Of a DNA stretch of 64,000 bases, positions 61,081-64,000 are shown piece after piece (within the stretch, counting starts at the first letter, position 1; each line of letters begins with the position of its first letter). The notes under the pieces are model-generated. The model ran no database searches. It was not told the origin of the DNA and saw nothing but the letters and a program-made list of their open reading frames with translations. Made by a program: the position numbers and the translations under genes. Source of the DNA: Gracilaria gracilis (lineage: Eukaryota; Rhodophyta; Florideophyceae; Gracilariales; Gracilariaceae); the NCBI GenBank assembly GCA_030374805.1, contig JARGSG010000205.1:1-64000 (forward strand). The letters are read 5' to 3'.

Positions 61081-63631
61081 GGAACCTTCCAATCGATAGC
61101 GTAGCATAGCAAGCGGAGCACGCTCGAAATGACACAGCTAAAGCAGGTGTAAATCCGAGGTCAAAACGTCACGACAAGCGTCGGAGTGTTGATTCTAGGC
61201 AGCAGTTGGTAGAAATTTTCGTTTTCAGACGGTCACGGGATGAATCCTGGAAAGACAGTAGCACGGCAACGATATGGTGTCGGAAACGGGCCACTGGGAA
61301 CAGGGCAAAAAGTCAAACCCAAAAGGGGAGAAAAAGATCCACCAGAGTAGGGAAAAGAGAGAAAGAATAAAGCAGACCCAATACAGCGGGAGTATAGCAC
61401 AACAGGTCGGAACGAGACACACGAATAGTGGTTACACTCTGGGCGCCACAATATGGGTAACTATAAGTTAACAACACGGTCGTCACTCCACTTGGAGGGG
61501 AACAATCCGCGAAGGCGTGATATTTAGAGCCAGAAGCTTTTGCTGGGCAAGGGGCAACTTACTTGGGGGAGCGGTGCCCAACCCTCTAAGTACTGAGCTC
61601 GGTGCACCACTGACAGTGGGTGCCCCGGACAAAACAATCTATAAAATATCTAAGTATATATAGAATGCTGGATGCATTGCCTCTGGCATATCCGTGCTAC
61701 ACTGGTACTAGTCACACCCACTAAACGGCGCCTCGAGCCGTGCAATCCACGTGTACATCTGTGGAAATTACCTCAGCGAGGTGACACGCTAATAGCGGTG
61801 TAGCTCATATATATCTACTAAAGCATGATTCGGAAATTAACTAAGTTCTTCAAATCGCCTCCAAGAAGCGTTGTACTTCAGTTGTAGCAGCCTGACGGAC
61901 CATAGCTCGGACGATTGTGGGAGAAAGTTTGGTATTTCTGGGTGAAATTTCGTCATTGATTCGGGTTGGCCTTATTCAAAAACTTCTGAATGCACTCGCG
62001 ATTGCGTCTAAGTTCCTCTACAATCCATCGCTGCGACATTCTATGGCTGTGTGATGAGTAAGGATTAGAACTTTTTCAGAGATTGTCAATTGTAGACCAT
62101 GAGGCATTATCGGTTGCCTAGGGTCTTGCAAAATTTTCAGAGCCTTCGTCAGACTGGTTCACATACGTACACAAAATTGTAATTATGGCGCGCTTTTGAT
62201 TGCGAGAATAGGTTTAAATAAGTTTCATGGAACATATAAAGTTTCATGGCTTTTTCGCAGTTTTATAGGAATACTTTCTTTCCTTTCACCACTGCCTAAT
62301 CACTTTTTGTGGCTTTTCAATTTCCGTTAGTGCTGAAGTGGTTGTTCTACTGAACAGGGAAGAGCAAAGCTCGACATCTTCGTTTGCTTTTCTGTACGAA
62401 AAGAAATTGTAGTTGGATCTAAGGAGATTTCGCGAACTGTAGATATGTGAAACTGTAGAGGAATTGCCCTTGGCAGGGACTGAGGGGGATGCAACTCATA
62501 TATCCGTTGTTATTTTCGGCTGAACTTCCTATTATTATGAAGTCTATTGGTCTTTTTGACCGTAGTTAGGGATCCGCCTACGAATGGTTTGATTAGCGTG
62601 ACACGTGTGTGCCCGCGCCCGGTTACAGGATGCGCCATTGGGAGAGTGCCACGGAGGTACACGTGGGTAGTGTTGGTCGGCATGCTTGGTATTTAGATAT
62701 TTTAATTGATATTTGTTAGCCGTATATAAGTGGCGGCACTTGCCGCAACTGTGCAGGACGTAAACCTCAACGAGGCCCAGCTCTAGCTTGAGTTCCGCTT
62801 GCGCACGGTTTTCCGCCCAATACCCGGGGAACACCGCCGCTTACCCGTATAAGTTATTCACCTTTGTCACTGAGAACCACCGATCCGCCGTTACGGCCAT
62901 TTATTTATTATTGTTTTGCACACCTTTTCTGTTTTCGGTTTTACGGCTTCGCTACACATCGCTCTGTCGTACAGGCTTCCATTTTTTTCTCTGGATTACT
63001 CCCCGCTCTCACGAGTCTGTACTTTGCAGTGCGGTTCGTTTTGCTACCCTATATCTCGCCTCTTTTACTGCAGTATACGCCACACCCATTGGATTCCATT
63101 CCTCTGGCTCCCCAATTGCCAACCTCAACCTCCGTCTCTAGGTGAGAAAGAGGACGCCCGGACTTACTCTTGGCACGTTTCGGCCTCATTGGAGGGTTCT
63201 GCCACTGCTCTGCCCCAAGAGGGAGCAAGGCTGAACACCTTGTGTGCGTAGCCGTTGGCGTGGTTTGTGCTTTTTCATTCCGTTCCTCGCTTTACCAGAC
63301 AGGAACAGAGGTTCCAGATCCTCTTTTCATTTGTAGCTTTTTGCGCCTAAAACCTGTATCACGTTAAACACGCGCGTACAACCTCCCGTTTCAACCACCT
63401 CCACAAAGTCATTGAAACCTCTTTAGCTGGAAAGACTATTGGATCATGCCCCGCAGAGGCGTAATCCATGACACTCAGCTGACTTCATGCGCTGCTTATC
63501 GCTTCAGAGCCATGAGTTTAAAAAAGCGTGCGCAGTTCGTACCTCTGGAGCTCAAACGCTCAGAAAAAGTGCAGCTCAATTTTGTACTCGCTTTAATCTT
63601 TGGAATCGCAAATTCAAAAACCCATCTTGCA
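61081..63631. other. Repeat-derived or intergenic DNA, no gene recognised
   Basis: Short frames only. At 61441-61475 the sequence GGGCGCCACAATATGGGTAA next to AGTTAACA looks like an LTR edge with a primer-binding site, so an old LTR element may lie here, but no partner LTR was found. A frame at 62788-63141 has no recognisable motif. Confidence 0.35.
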
Positions 63632-64000
63632 TGTAGTAGAATTACACTTCAATGGGTTGGTTCCACGTGGGGCTACTTGTAAGCCTTGCTGGCTGCTCTC
63701 TACCCAATTGGTATTCTCTAATTTCTAGTCTCTAATTTCCAATTTCTAGTTTAGTTTAGCCTAGCATTGCTGGCCCATGACAGTAGGTCATGGGTGCAGC
63801 CGATGACACCATGCCCGCATGGGAGGTCGGCGTCGGTGCACCTTGTATGTATTGTGGTGCACCTCGCCTTCCCCCTTGGGTATTGTAAAGTCAGGCACCA
63901 CTAGGGCAGTAACTATACCATCTTGGTCACTTGCTACTCTATTACTATTCAGGTTTTACCGCGCGTCGACGTCTACTACCGTACACCTACACGGTCTAGA
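63632..64000 (+). repeat. 5' LTR of a copy-A-family element, opposite orientation, truncated by window end
   Basis: Begins TGTAGTAGAATTAC and follows the reverse complement of 4495-4127 with few differences. The element body should lie to the right of the window. Together with copy A it brackets the window with two divergently pointing elements of one family. Confidence 0.85.

Noticed and set aside
62788-63251. Overlapping plus-strand frames of 93-117 codons
   Set aside because: No motif or consistent composition; three overlapping frames are open at once, as expected by chance.

Overview
The window reads as nuclear DNA of a photosynthetic eukaryote, most likely a red alga. The best evidence is an adjacent pair of nuclear photosystem II genes, psbU and psbO. 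PsbU is an extrinsic oxygen-evolving subunit of cyanobacteria and red-lineage plastids. Here both proteins carry a transit peptide followed by a thylakoid signal, with no ER signal ahead, which fits a primary red plastid better than a secondary one. Genes are compact, mostly intronless, with a few short GT-AG introns (about 90-150 nt) in psbO, a Sec23-like gene and a Tctex-1 dynein-light-chain-like gene. The exact species cannot be read from the sequence.

Layout. (1) 1-4495: 5' part of a minus-strand Ty3/gypsy LTR retrotransposon (copy A): LTR, primer-binding site, intact gag, frameshifted pol running off the window. (2) 4496-6355: no gene recognised. (3) 6356-35117: the host gene island, about 15 genes: an MFS transporter, tRNA-Val(AAC), psbU and psbO tail to tail, a damaged or intron-bearing cytochrome P450, an ABHD17-like hydrolase, a Cys-rich small protein, a UAS/UBX protein, an Rxt3-like protein, a possible mitochondrial ribosomal protein mL50, LTV1, a MAK11/PAK1IP1 WD40 protein, L-serine/threonine dehydratase, an aspartyl/asparaginyl hydroxylase-like protein, a long disordered protein, a divergent Sec23/Sec24 protein and a three-exon Tctex-1 protein. 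Three of them (LTV1, MAK11-like, mL50-like) point to ribosome assembly; they are scattered rather than forming an operon. (4) 35646-58128: three transposable elements nested in one another. A degraded pogo/DDE_1 DNA transposon is split by a 19.4-kb chromodomain Ty3/gypsy element (copy B, 36741-56127, identical-length 505-bp LTRs, 5-bp target duplication GTCTT). That element's integrase is in turn split by an 8.4-kb segment with 17-bp perfect terminal inverted repeats (41992-50418) carrying unfamiliar cargo genes and a family of about 75-bp palindromes. (5) 58129-63631: a transposon graveyard with a second pogo-like and a Tc1/mariner transposase remnant. (6) 63632-64000: start of a third LTR element, same family as copy A but in the opposite orientation.

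Most unusual: the 8.4-kb TIR-bounded cargo segment and its palindromes; a long antisense reading frame with RG-rich stretches between the copy-B integrase and its 3' LTR; the psbU-psbO tail-to-tail pair; and a Tctex-1 protein in a lineage that has no flagella. All function calls come from reading translated sequence by eye; no database search was run.
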